The notes under the pieces are model-generated. The model did not search any database. It was not told the DNA's origin and saw only the letters and a list, made by a program, of their open reading frames with translations. Positions 13,412-25,733 of a DNA stretch of 64,000 nt are shown piece by piece. Each line of letters opens with the position of its first letter. The first letter of the stretch is position 1. The position numbers and the translations under genes were made by a program. Location of the stretch: contig QVRM01002192.1 of assembly GCA_003439945.1 (NCBI GenBank), forward strand, positions 3,150,001 through 3,214,000, read 5' to 3'. The DNA comes from Dermanyssus gallinae (Eukaryota; Arthropoda; Arachnida; Mesostigmata; Dermanyssidae).

Positions 13412-13579
13412 ATGTACTCCTTCAACCAACGTCTGTCAATCTTGACATGAACGTGAATACACCCTCTGTTCAAGGCACACTTCTCAAGTTGTCTCAAACT
13501 AGTCTACACAAACTGGCCACATGATAGTCGCCATACACACTCGCTTTGCTTCGTTGTACGTGTAATATATAAAAAAAAT

Positions 13580-13601
13580 TATATATATATATATATATAT
13601 A
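13580..13601. repeat. (TA)n microsatellite
   Basis: About 22 bp of TA repeats. Confidence 0.92.
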
Positions 13602-16432
13602 CAGTCGATTCAAAATAACGCGTTGCACGAAGTTAAGTACGCTAACAACAAAAAAACTGCACAACAAGATAGATTGAGACACGGGATTGAGTCCGTGTTA
13701 TGAGTTGAAACGACGCGCAGCAATGGCACGCGCGAGCCGCTCCGCGATCATCAAAGCAATCCGCGTTTTCCTCGGGCGGGCGGTCGCCACGGTAAGCTGG
13801 CTCGAAGTCGGAGATGGAAGCGTGACACACGACCACCACAAATCGACTGACACAAGTCGACGTTAAAATTTTATAAACTGCCAGTGACGTTGACGAACAA
13901 AACCGCGGCGGTCGAGCATCAACAATGACGAATACACCAACAACAACACCAACACCACCAAAAACAACAACAACAATAATCATTATATCAGCAACATAAT
14001 AGCAAAAACGGCGACTACATCAACAATAGCAGCGATGGCACGAACAGCAGCGCCAATAATGCACAACAATTTGTCGGCGGAAGAAATGAATGAATGCGAC
14101 TTGGTCGCAAGTACTCGCGTTTCAGGTTTCCCAGCGCGACGCCTACCTTTTAAATGGGAGATTTCTCTCTCAAGTTTTGCAAATTTGACCTAAAATGATT
14201 ATAAGTAAACAAAAAAATAGCAACAAGAACTATAAGCAATCGCACAACGAAAACGCCAAGGTGCCTCTTTAACGGCAGCGGTTACGTTGGAACCTCACGG
14301 GTGCTGGTGCTGCTGCCGATGATGGCTATGAATAAATGATGATGACCATCAACGTGACCACATTTCCCTCCTACTTAACACTAGTTCGATACAAACGCTG
14401 GCCGCTTTACATTAAAAGCTTGCTCTCGCAAACCACGCAATGCACACACTTTCCCAGGTTTCTCCATACTCGGCTATAATGTATAAGTCATGGATGCATT
14501 AATAGATTGTATTCGATTCGATATTTCTATTTTCCCGTAGACAACGGTATAAGAAAATGGCCCCTTTCCCTGACGAATATATATTAATGGTTCTCGAATA
14601 TAATATATGCATCGATATACTTTGCATTTGGATGCCAAGTTTCTTCATAAGATTTTGCACAACTCTTTCTCAATCACCAAAGAAAAGGACGAACAGGAGA
14701 GGCGGGCCTTCCTGACTCAAGCATTTTTAATACAATTTGACCAAAGCCGGTTTTCTTCGATCTCAAGACTTGTCGCGCGTGGGATGGGACTTGGGTTTTT
14801 GCCCTCTACTTAAGTCTCAGAGTTCGCAGTAGCCAGGCGTTGAAGCGTCTGCACCCACAAACAAAATCCCATAATGGTCGGCTGACTACAGTTAGAAAAC
14901 ATCGAAAAACGTGATTTAAAACACCTCAATAAATATATAAAACTTAGTGAGAATTACGCCTAAATCAAAATATTTATGCCTTTTTAGGAAAACATTAAAA
15001 ACAACATATATATAATTTCGTAAGTTCAGAAAGAAAACTTTGTCAGGTATCTATGCAGTAGTTGCTGTTGTCTCATAGGGCGTATTGTCTATGCTGCTCA
15101 TATTCTTCCTTGTTAGCGAAAGCGAACGAGTCTACTTTAGCATGCCGAGACTTGCTAGGCTCTCGCTCAATCACACTCCGTAGATAGTGTTCAACCAACT
15201 CAAATCGGTGCTGTTCGGCGACCATAAGATCGTTACGTCAAAACATGCTCATATGCACAGATAGCCACACCTGTACTAACCGACTGATATGAATAGGAGC
15301 GCCATCTTGCTGAAAGACTTATGGCAGTACCTTGAACACTTCCACGGTTTCACGACAGTTTGTAGAATACGCAGGTAAATTTATTTTGTAATGGTTTCGC
15401 ATGTCTGAAGAAAGTGCGGCACTACGGCATATCCTTCACTGGATACCACGCTCAGAACGTAAACACTGGCCGAGAATTCAATGTTTCCCGCAAATGCAAA
15501 GGGTTCTTAGAAATTCTTTGTTGGACTGTGTGGATCAATTCTTCAGTCCTTGCCTTACGTTCGACACCGAGGCACGAACAATAGCTACTTTTCGCTCATA
15601 ATCCAAAGATGGCGCCTCATTTTCTGCCATGATTAACTATTTGTGTTCTACTGAACATGAGCTTTCAGGATACAACGGGGATTTAAATCCCCAATTTTAA
15701 CGTAACGCTATAAATATATAATCTTGATGTGTATGCATCTATTATGCACTTGCTAAACGTCTTTGACGTTCATAGTTGCAAATAGTATTTTGGTTATTTT
15801 CATTGCTGGCAATATACCGTTGCTGTTAGTTAGTGTCATTGTTTTCTACTGGTTACCATTACGATCACTGTTACTATATATTTATTTCATTTAAAAATAA
15901 CAACCGTAGGGCGCTTTATTATTGTTATTGTTGTTACTGATCTCGTTATCGCTGTTGTTGCCGTTGGAAATGTCGTGTGACTAAGACTCAAAAATAAACA
16001 AGTCGTGCTAACTCCAGTGGTCCACGGAAAAATGCCCATCCGCCTGACTGACTTCTCCTGCCGACATTTCCCACAAAAACGCATCAAAGTAAAAACAGAA
16101 AACGTTTGTCCTAATAATATCTAAATAGTCCCGAGTGAAATTCGCGCAACTTTAAAGAAGCTCAATCTGCGAAAGTATCTTTATGCAACAATAAGTTTCT
16201 GTAGATTGTCGCCATGGGACGCAAGGTACAAAACAATGGCCTAAATACTAATAGAATAATTGCATGCTGCATTGTAAACGTTACGGACCTAGATAAAAAC
16301 AAACTACAAACATGCAAACATTCACACCCCAATCACTTCTTTAACCTGCCAGAGTTAAAAAAAAAAAGGTCATAAAATGAGAAAATGATTGTAGGCCTGT
16401 ACCAGTCAGCACAAGGGGCCACCAATACCATG

Positions 16433-16434
<2 letters not shown>
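13602..16434. other. Non-coding, triplet-rich in part
   Basis: CAA-rich triplets at 13920-14060, otherwise unremarkable sequence. No gene could be supported. Confidence 0.4.

Positions 16435-16465
<31 letters not shown>
16435..16465. repeat. (TA)n microsatellite
   Basis: About 30 bp of TA repeats. Confidence 0.95.
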
Positions 16466-16467
<2 letters not shown>

Positions 16468-17359
16468 GATATGCCAAAACTAACGTAAGTTAGGATAGCA
16501 AAACATCTTCATGTTACTAGATCGAATGTGGTTTCGTTGCAAAAACATTGACACAATCTGGTGTGTCAAAATCTGGTCACCTATTATATATAAGAATTTC
16601 TTCTTGAGACAGTGCCTCGATCTTGACGTCCAACGCGGGAACGCGGCATCCGTCCGGGGCACGCTGCTGAAGTGGTCCCAGCCCACTCTATACGAGAGAG
16701 AGTAATATTGCCTGTGCACACGTTCTCGGGAGACAGTTGTAGCTCCATTTATATTCCTTAATAAATTATAATGAATATAAAAATTAAAAAAATAATTTAT
16801 AGTAGATATATAGTATACGTATAGTGTTACTAATAATAATAAGAAAATTAATAGAGAATAATGATGAAATGTATTAATAATACAGTAAGGAATAGTAATG
16901 TGAATATACAATTAGTGGCACAGTTATTAATATGAATCTTAAAACAAGTATGGACAAGCTCACCTAACATCGTTGTTGTAAAAAAAGTCTTCAGAAGCTG
17001 ATATCTTTGCAAATTAAGCTACGCATTGGCTGTGAAGCAAGCCGCAGAGCCCTCGCTCTAGAACATTGCAGGAAGTCGCTGCTATCCGCATATGACATAC
17101 GTGCAGCAGGCATTCCCAAAAAATCCGATATAAAAATGTATGCAGAACACGGTCGTGCACAGCCGCAGTTAACGCGGCTAGGAGACCCATGGCTAGACTG
17201 AAAACACTTCGATCACGAGCTGCCTGTCGTCCATTCTTCCTTCGCTATGCAAGTAACCATATAAATGCACTTTATATATAACGAGCTGGTTTCTTTTCAG
17301 TCTAACGTCTCCTTAAACAGAATTTCAAACATCGTCTGTCGGGGGGTTTAAAGGAGTCG
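16466..17359. other. AT-rich non-coding with a possible coding relic
   Basis: A GC-richer patch at 16610-16705 reads SVRGTLLKWSQPTLY in one frame and resembles SVQGTLLKLSQTSLH near 13440-13520, so the two may be diverged copies of one repeat. The rest (16740-16930) is very AT-rich. No gene is assigned. Confidence 0.3.
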
Positions 17360-17420
17360 GCCGCAGGGATCGAACCTCCGACATCATTCATCGAGTGTCG
17401 GCCACACCAACAAGATCACT
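17360..17420 (-). repeat. tRNA-like head of a possible SINE
   Basis: On the minus strand a perfect RNA polymerase III B box, GGTTCGATCCC (complement of 17366-17376), follows a 6-bp stem CCGACA/TGTCGG and a loose A-box-like TGATCTTGTTGG about 30 bp upstream. The surrounding sequence does not fold into a full cloverleaf by eye, so I prefer a tRNA-derived SINE head to a functional tRNA gene. Confidence 0.4.
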
Positions 17421-19357
17421 GTAGTTTAAGCCAAACAGCATTATTTCGGTTGCGATTTCTGCGTAAGCTTAAGGGGGCTCGGCGCACTCTGGCTCCGCCC
17501 GCCGTCTGACTTGAATCCCTTGAACAGTATTGCAATTTGTGGCTGCGTCAGAGCCTGCGGCAAATGTCCAATGAAAAACACTTCATTCAAGTAATAGACA
17601 ATATTTCGCAAGTCATGCAATCCCCAGAAATTAATTTGTCCACCAGTACCGTGCCCCAAACTGAATTACGCCGGGTTGCCAGATCTGAGCTCGCTGTGGC
17701 CGCGTCAATCTCGTTCCTATTCTAAGCAGAATTGCTAGTATCCAAATCATTTTAAAATGTAGTTCAAGTAAAGATTAAAACTGGATTTGTTTGCTAGATA
17801 TTTGTGCGTTCTAGTAAATATATGATACAACAGTACAACCATCACATTATTCCTCAGGCTATATAAATACGAACATGAACCACGAGGAAAATTCCAGATT
17901 TAATACACCTTGCTTTAGAGCAACATTACTAATTACTTATTAATAATTTGTAATGTAAATCTTAATTAATTATTTGTAGTGCTAGCGACTACCTTAACAA
18001 TTGCAGCTGTTCAACATAGTAATAAAACAAGCAAAATTAACCAGATACTACATTACTAACACCAACGGCAACAACTACTACTACTACCGCCGTTGCAGCA
18101 GCAGCAGCAACAACAACATTAAGAACTAGTAGCGAACTGTAGGAAGACGAATGCACTGTACGACATAATTGTGTGAGAGCGCTTGGCGAAAAGCCGTCCA
18201 ATTCTTAATTGGCTCTTATGGGCTGACGCAGCAACCGCGTGCTATCCGCGTCAACAACAATAGAAACAACAACCACAGTTGTAATGCTACGGCTTGGACT
18301 GGTCGGTTTTCCGTTAGAACGCGGTGTTATTACATCGGCGAGTGACTCGTCCGAGTACACCAGCCAATGGCAAAATGTGTCGACATCAAATAACGGAGAC
18401 ATTGACTTTGGACTTCCGATGCGGGGGATAGCAGCAAAACCTCAACGGGAAGGTCACGCAAAGCGTTTCTCTCGGAGTGATGTGATGAACACGTGTTGTG
18501 TCTGCCGCCCGCGTGCGCTGATCAAATCTGGTGATCACTCTTATCAAAGCTTGCCAACATCAACCAGCACAAACTGCAGTGCGGGTCGCGCGTTTGACTC
18601 TTGTCTCACTCCGAAAGTTTACGGCGGTACCACGCATTTAGCGGAGCACGATGAACTACCAGTGGCGTTCTTATTTCAAAATGTATATATGGAATTATAC
18701 GTATAAATCCGAATAAAAATACTTTAATTCGGGACAACGCTAGCTCGTTCCAATATGAAACTAGCAGATTGCTGCAAACAGCATTCAGCTCCTACGGGCA
18801 AAGCTAAGTGCATGGGCATCTGGCGGTATTGATCGCATTAAACCTGTTCTTCTGAACCGGCTTACAGACTTCCGCATGTGGCTGTCTGTGGGAGAGCGCA
18901 GCTTCCGTTGTGGGGGCAGTAGGCTGATCTAGTAGACAATGAAGGTTAACGAGTCATTTGCACCACACAATTGTCCCAAGTGAACATACTAATAAATAAA
19001 TACGTTTAAAAATACACGCGTCGGTTGCCTGCCTATACGCCACTTAGGTAGAAATGTCGTCCGCCTTATCTTTCCACATGGAAGCCAATGCGCGCTAAGT
19101 ATTTTGTTAGCCAAAAAATCAAAAACATATAAAGCACACGATTTAAAGCTAAGCTAAGACATTACTTAATTTAGTAGTTCGGCATACGTCGGGTGTGGCA
19201 ACTCGGTCTGCATCCGTCATCATATTTATGTATTTTAATTTTTTGTTCTTTATTTGTCCGTTACTACTTTTTTATTTGTCCTGTTTCCTATTTAATGATA
19301 ACTTTAGCCTAAGCCTACAAATGTTAGGAATCAGCGTATCGAAATGGTATGTTATGT
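17421..19357. other. Non-coding, no gene recognised
   Basis: A 155-codon plus-strand frame at 18239-18706 has no recognised domain or signal. A short CTA/GCA-triplet run lies at 18074-18116. No gene is supported. Confidence 0.4.
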
Positions 19358-19435
19358 CGCGCCGGGATCGAACCTGCAACTTCTACAGCCAGAGTGGGCG
19401 GCCATCCTTGCCATTCCATCGTGAGACGTCAAATG
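19358..19435 (-). repeat. tRNA-like head of a possible SINE
   Basis: The minus strand shows a perfect B box GGTTCGATCCC (complement of 19364-19374) and, about 27 bases upstream, an A-box-like TGGCAAGGATGG. It shares the B box with 17366-17376 but not the rest, so these are separate units. A decayed tRNA gene is the alternative. Confidence 0.4.
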
Positions 19436-20414
19436 TTCTTTCGGTTGGCTGACTACCCCTTGTGCGTTGAGGTTTTGCTTGAGCTTTCATGAGAAGCAGC
19501 AACACCAACAACAACAATTGTAACAAAAGCACGACAACAGGCCCGATTGGGAGGCTTACCATTTGGCCCTGGTGCTTGTGTAGGTCTGACAATTCCAACC
19601 GCTGCCAGAAATTAGGTATGTCTTGCCTACCTAGAGCAGTGTGTGCTGGTGGTACGTGATGCTACGTTGTTTCTGACATGATGATAAGCATTATTTTCAT
19701 TATCTCATCATTGGCGTTGCCGCAGGCGTCTATGTTGTTGGCTGTTTCATCGTCGCTGTTCTCCTAACGAGGACAATACGCGTATACAGATATAACCGAG
19801 AGTGCCATTCAAAAAATGAGTAAGCAAGCCAGTGAGGTATACGGATATCGATATGAATGAATGAGTTGCTTTAATCAGGCTACTAATTGGCTGGCTAATT
19901 GGTACTTCCCGTTGGCCCGCTGGGCCGTAGAGCTGGTGCCTCTGCTGTCGATGTCTCTGCTCCCAGACACAACGACCGCTACCACTCCCGTGGTCGTATT
20001 GGCCATGCAGTCTTTAGTGTCTCCAGCAGAAGCGAACCGCAGTGTCGATATGGACGCTCAGTGCTTTTCTCGTTCTCCCTTCTCGTTACAAAAAACAGCC
20101 GCTAGCGACTAAACACTGGCCGCTGACTAGCTCGGCCAGTCTTATCTATGATGATGATGATCATCTAACCAGAAAAGAGAAAGAGATGGTCAATGTCCAC
20201 GCTTCATGATGACCAGTTTTTTACGGCTACTTTTGCTACTGAGGCTCCTACGGCTGCCAAAGCGGCTGTTACCGATCTGCCTGCATCAGAGTGACCGCAC
20301 CAGATCACTGTGTATTAATTAATAAAATAATCACCATTTATACATCTGAAATACTGTCGTCAACAGCAACAACAGCCACAAAACAACAACATTTCTTCAC
20401 CTTCGCCAGGTGAA

Positions 20415-20440
20415 GTATATATATATATATATATATATAT
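20415..20440. repeat. (TA)n microsatellite
   Basis: About 26 bp of TA repeats. Confidence 0.95.
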
Positions 20441-20593
20441 CTCTATTTTTTTTATAAAACTGTTTTTTCTAGACGGCAAATTTATTTCAGTTCAATAACT
20501 CTTCATTGAGCTGGAAATTTCTATTATTGCATAAATTCAAACAATTATAACTATTCAGGTAATTTTGCAGAAAAGGGTATCGCCCGTGTCTGT

Positions 20594-20597
<4 letters not shown>

Positions 20598-20644
<47 letters not shown>
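20598..20644. repeat. (TA)n microsatellite
   Basis: About 47 bp of TA repeats, immediately left of the mariner/Tc1 relic region. Confidence 0.95.
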
Positions 20645-20645
<1 letters not shown>

Positions 20646-20789
20646 CGGAAACGGTTTATTGAGTGTTTGTTTCAAATTTTGCCGCCATACCAAAATGTCG
20701 GCGCTGACGGGAAGATGTATTTAAACATCTTCGTTCGGTATTATTTTATCATGGCTATCTCTGAGAGACTGGATCTTATTAAGCTGCAC

Positions 20790-21144
20790 AATGAAATTGT
20801 CGTTCCGTAAGGCAGTGTTGACAAGTTTTCCGCGCATGGTGGAAAGGAAGATCTTCGGCTCTATACGGTCCGGCAAAAAAGAGGCCAAAATTAACTCATT
20901 TAGACTTTGGCAGTGTGAGTTCCAACAGGACGGTGCAACCAGCCACACAGCAAGAAAGTGTTCGCCAGTAAACTCGTTACCATCGACGTGCTAAAGGAGA
21001 ATATTTGGTGGGAGATTTAAAAATAGCGCACACGTTATGCCAAAAAGTCATGAAAATGGTGTATCCCGTATGGACAATGCCCAAACAATTCTGAGCGGTC
21101 ATCTTCTTGACATAATCTCTCAGACATAACGGCATGCAAGGTAC
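20790..21144 (+). pseudogene. Internally deleted mariner/Tc1 transposase relic
   Basis: Two pieces of a Tc1/mariner-type transposase remain in different frames. One is FQQDGATSHTARK near 20920-20958, matching the motif around the second catalytic Asp. The other is a C-terminal stretch ending RMDNAQTILSGH then LLDIISQT and TAA near 21070-21130, typical of this superfamily's tail. The stretch between them, which should hold the third acidic residue, is largely missing and stops are frequent. It is not the same element as the one at 1215-2492. It is bracketed by TA tracts at 20598 and 21211. Confidence 0.6.
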
Positions 21145-21207
21145 TTTCAGATAAAGCTTGTGTTTTTGTCGTACGTTGTCTTTTATTTCGATCTAAATGC
21201 CTTAAGT

Positions 21208-21210
<3 letters not shown>

Positions 21211-21246
<36 letters not shown>
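21211..21246. repeat. (TA)n microsatellite
   Basis: About 36 bp of TA repeats. Confidence 0.95.
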
Positions 21247-21248
<2 letters not shown>

Positions 21249-24200
21249 TGTGTGTGTCTAGAGCAACAGTAGCCAACGTGATTTCAAAGAATAAAATACT
21301 TACACACACAAATTGAAAATGTGATGCTACAAGTTGTTCTGGCTGTGGCCAGCTGTAAAACTACCCCATCTAGCTGTGACCGTCCAGATGTGCCGGCAAG
21401 GCGGAGTATGCAGTAGCAAGTGGAAGAATGCTGACGGCACTCAACAACTATGTTGGTAGCCCATCCACGTTACGGGCAAACTCAACTGGAAAGCCCAAGA
21501 CCCAAGCGCATTCCCGCTGGATCAAAGTCGGCGTCGCTCACACTCACCAATAAGTCGTTCGATGTTCACCTTTATTTCTGAAATTACTGGGAATGTTCTT
21601 CAGGATTTCTTGCTCCCGCTGGTTATTGTCGCCCCCACCAAAGCGGCTTCTGATCTTAGTAACGAGATGGGACGAGAGTGTGGGGGTGCCGAGTCGGGAT
21701 TCCAAGCGCGACTACAATCACAACCAGCTCGCTCACAGACACAACGCGCCCCGAAGCACTGGTTGATCTTCGTGGTCGCACACTTCTAGCTGAGGCTTAG
21801 CTGTATCAATGTCTACATGAGTACATCAGTACAAAGCGCTGACAGCGACTGACGAATGACGGTGACAAGGCTAAATGTCGTTAACACTGAGAGTTCTGCC
21901 GAAGATCAGAAGGTGGGAGGACACAGGGTGCGCATTAGTTTAATGACTAATGAGGCAGCTGTCGTTTTCGAGCTGCCATTGATGCTACTATTTGTATTGT
22001 GTCATGCAGCGCTTCTGTTTCGCAATCTGTTGCACAGTGAACGGTTGAACACTCAGAAATACACCGATGCACTCTCTGAGCCAGTCCTGCATGGATCTCT
22101 CCCTTCTGATGATATTCAATGACCACTTAATTCGCCGCCCGCCGTGCCTTGCAACTCTCCACGACACTTCAACGGAGTCTCCTCAGCTCGTTGGTTCTAG
22201 CGGCATCTGGCGGTCTAAACTGGTTGTCAAATGGCAACGGCGACGTTTACGGTCGACAACATCCTCACACAGATGATAATGCCTATGACTGCTATTAGCC
22301 GTCAGTCAGTCAGCCATCCACTCTCACTCACCGTAAGAAGATTATCATGTGGCGAAGACTTGAAGATGGCCAGCGAAATCAACAACAACAACCCCAACGG
22401 AAGATGAACACGAGAGATACCGGGGAGGGCAGATGGGGTGTTGGGGCAACTGCGCCTGGTCACAGCAGGCGCGTGCGAGAACAAGACGGTGTGCAAGATA
22501 GAGCGGGGAGGCAGCGTGAGATCTAAACACACGCGATCGGACTACTCCTACAACAACAGTTGCAGCTGCTGCTGCTGCTGCTGCTGCCGCTGCCGTTACT
22601 ACTACAATTACGCTAGCCACTGCATAGTAATAGGCGAGCGATGTGAAGAATCGCGATGTGAGCGTTTGTACGCTAGGTTGTTTCACGCCCCTCCTAGAAA
22701 AAACGGCACCGTTGTTGCCGCCGCTGTTCAAATCAGACAGTAGGTATCCAGCTGGAATCTAGAAGGAGAATGGTCGGCAATAGCAGCAACAACAACGATA
22801 GCCGCAACGGTAACAATAACAACAGCAACGATAGCCGCGGCGGGGTTGGGATGACGCGTCGGGCTAGCTCGCAACAGACGTTGCGGTGGGTGATTGGGAA
22901 AGAAGGATTATAAACCGTCGAAGGAATAAATACTGTGACTAACACGCAATGTAACCAAAAAGGCAAGCAAAACAGCCAACCGCATACATCTTGCCTCCCT
23001 CACCACCTTCAGCAGCAGCAGCAACAGCAGCTTCGACTATAGCAGCTGCAGTAGCAGCAGCAAATCAACATCATCGCTTCGTGTCGTCGTCACTCGCGTC
23101 GTCGACAGTGACCGTCCGGTACAGTGACCATCACGAATACCACCATCTCTTCCTCCCTCAGCAACGATGTCGACAACCAATCGAACTACAGCAGTAGCGT
23201 AGCAAAAGTAGTAGAAGCAGTAACAATGTTGTAGTAGCAATTGACACAGCTAGAACAGTACAAGTACTAGCAGCAGCAGCAGCTGCTGTATTGAGGCACC
23301 AGTCATGCTGCGCGACTTTCCGCCGCGCGCTCCTACACCACCAATACACACACAGACACAACGAGAGTGAAAGCCGCTGGCGGCGGCGGCAAGAGCATCG
23401 ATACGTGAGGATTGAGGATCGATTATCAACCGACCGACCATCCGTCCGACCAGCCCGGCTGGCCGTGCGTGCGGCGTTAAAGGGTCTGCGGCGAGACCGA
23501 CGCTGAGCTGATGGTGAGATAGTAGCAGTGACCCCCCCTACCCCCCCCCCCCCCCACACCCGCTCTACGTAGTTGCTAGAAATATTGGTACGTATTGGAT
23601 CTTCTATCCAGTGTTTGGCCCATCTGTGGCTACCTGGTGCGGATACTGGGAACGCTATACGCAGCCATCGCAACAGCTGTTGTTGTGATTGCTGCTAGCG
23701 GGACGATGCCGTACGGCGGCGGTGAGTGAGGTTACGGGGCACGGCGCGTTGAGACAAGGATCGCCAAATTGGATACTAACTGCAGAATGAGCAGTAGTGG
23801 GAGCAGCGGGAACAACACAAAAGGCAGTAGAACCATCATCTGCAACATCAGCTGCAGCTTGTCTGTCACTCTCAGCCGTGATCAGCAACGTCGTAAGCCG
23901 TCGTTGTTTCGGCAGAATTTCTTAGCGATCATTATTGTTACCTCATCGTTGTCATCATTGTCTTCACACCAGCCCCATGAAGGCCATTGTTGTCGTCACT
24001 GCATGACGCTGATGTTGTTATTGAATGCTGATAGTCGTGGCGCTGGTAAAGATTGTAGACGTGGAGATTGGGCTGTAATGTCCTTTGATGTTTTACTATC
24101 ATTGACGTAATTGCATTGCACTGCAGCATCGGAGTTGATTGCACACGGGCGACACTTTAACGAGGGCGATTTACGGAGCAAGCTAATCGAAATGAGCTAT

Positions 24201-24887
24201 CTGCTTATGCTACTACTGTTGTGGTTAGATACGTCTTGGTAGTGGTAGAGGTAGCGGCATTGTTGTATTAATCGATTCTATTGCTGTCGTTGTTGTTTTG
24301 CAACAGTTTGTGTTGTTATTGGTAATGATGATGCTGTTCTCGTTCATGTCTTAGTCTTGCTGTCGTCAATGGCTACAATGAGTATACTATAAGAATGATG
24401 CGAATAACAAAAACAATTGCTCTTTATGACGTTATCATTGTAATATTATTTAAGAATATGCTCTGCCACGTCACGACCATCCGTGGTAACTATACTACAC
24501 ACGTGTACGAGTACATATATACATATGTATGCTTGTTTCAACATTTGCAAGGTCGACGTAGTTAGTATTTGCTACCAATCTTAATTCCTCGCTTTCTATT
24601 TCCCACCCTTTTTTATTTAAATTTGCTTTTCAGGTACACAAACAATACCTCCATAAAAGAGAAAGACGTAAAACAACGGTGTGCCTGAGAAGGAGTGACA
24701 AGGAGCAGAGTTCCCCCACATGAACACGAACGCGCTAAAACGCTAATTAACGCAAACCATGCGCACCAATCACAAGAAATAAAATCATACATGTAAACAA
24801 GACATGTTAAACAATGCCCCAGCTATACATGTATTTTGATATATATAATCTAGACAAGTCACACCGCTTTAAATTCTAGTTTATATG

Positions 24888-24891
<4 letters not shown>
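21247..24891. other. Non-coding, GCA/GTT triplet-rich
   Basis: GCA/CTG and CAA triplet runs (22556-22600, 22790-22840, 23010-23065, 23265-23290) and a C-rich run at 23526-23556 dominate. Overlapping frames on both strands are alanine, serine or leucine repeats without a consistent coding phase. No gene is supported. Confidence 0.55.

Positions 24892-24938
<47 letters not shown>
24892..24938. repeat. (TA)n microsatellite
   Basis: About 47 bp of TA repeats. Confidence 0.95.
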
Positions 24939-24940
<2 letters not shown>

Positions 24941-25308
24941 TAGAATGTTTAACGTTGCGACATTCCTATAATATAGAGAAATACTTAGGTCAACAAATAT
25001 ATAGAAAATATTGTGATGATTTAATAATCATTTACAATACGTTTGCACAAACGGTAGTGCTCGTCTTAAAAATAGTGGTAAAAAGATGTCACGTGAGGCT
25101 AATAATCAGCTGTCTATGTCCTTGCTTGATGGTAGCCCCCGCTCTTATGGACTCGGGTGCGAGCGGTATATCCTCAAGGTCCCTTGCAATGTTAAGACGG
25201 TAAGATCCATAAGATTCCTCTTCGTGGCGTCAAGCCCCAAGAGCGTACTAGCAGATTCGGAGTCCCATACACCACTCATAGAGATAGTGATGGATCCGAA
25301 TCTACGAC

Positions 25309-25313
<5 letters not shown>

Positions 25314-25347
<34 letters not shown>
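25314..25347. repeat. (TA)n microsatellite
   Basis: About 34 bp of TA repeats. Confidence 0.95.
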
Positions 25348-25351
<4 letters not shown>

Positions 25352-25589
25352 CACTTTAAAATTTATTTACAAAATTCACTTTCACTTTATTCACTTTAAT
25401 GGGTATTTACAAAATAGACAAAGCACATGACGAATTACTTGGTAGCTTTTACTTGCAATCCTGCGTGATCGGTCCAGGCTGGCCGATCGGCAACAGCCAC
25501 TTCTATTGTCAATAGAATGAATGAAGATCTCCTTCCTCTACCTTTTACGATTCAGCTAAACCACAATGTGGTAATTACGATAGCCAGCC

Positions 25590-25592
<3 letters not shown>

Positions 25593-25640
<48 letters not shown>
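25593..25640. repeat. (TA)n microsatellite
   Basis: About 48 bp of TA repeats, 25 bp before the inverted-repeat-flanked TA tract. Confidence 0.95.
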
Positions 25641-25647
<7 letters not shown>

Positions 25648-25659
25648 TATATACTGCAA

Positions 25660-25673
25660 GAAGGTTTTCTCTC

Positions 25674-25717
<44 letters not shown>

Positions 25718-25733
25718 GAGGAAAAAGCCTTGC
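25660..25733. repeat. (TA)n tract inside a flanking inverted repeat
   Basis: A 38-bp TA tract (25677-25714) is flanked by near-perfect inverted arms, AAGGTTTTCTCTACTATA on the left and TATAGTAGAGGAAAAAGCC on the right. The whole unit could extrude as one long hairpin. Confidence 0.8.

Noticed and set aside
18239..18706. 155-codon plus-strand frame
   Set aside because: No recognisable family; starts in Thr-rich simple sequence; no supporting signals.
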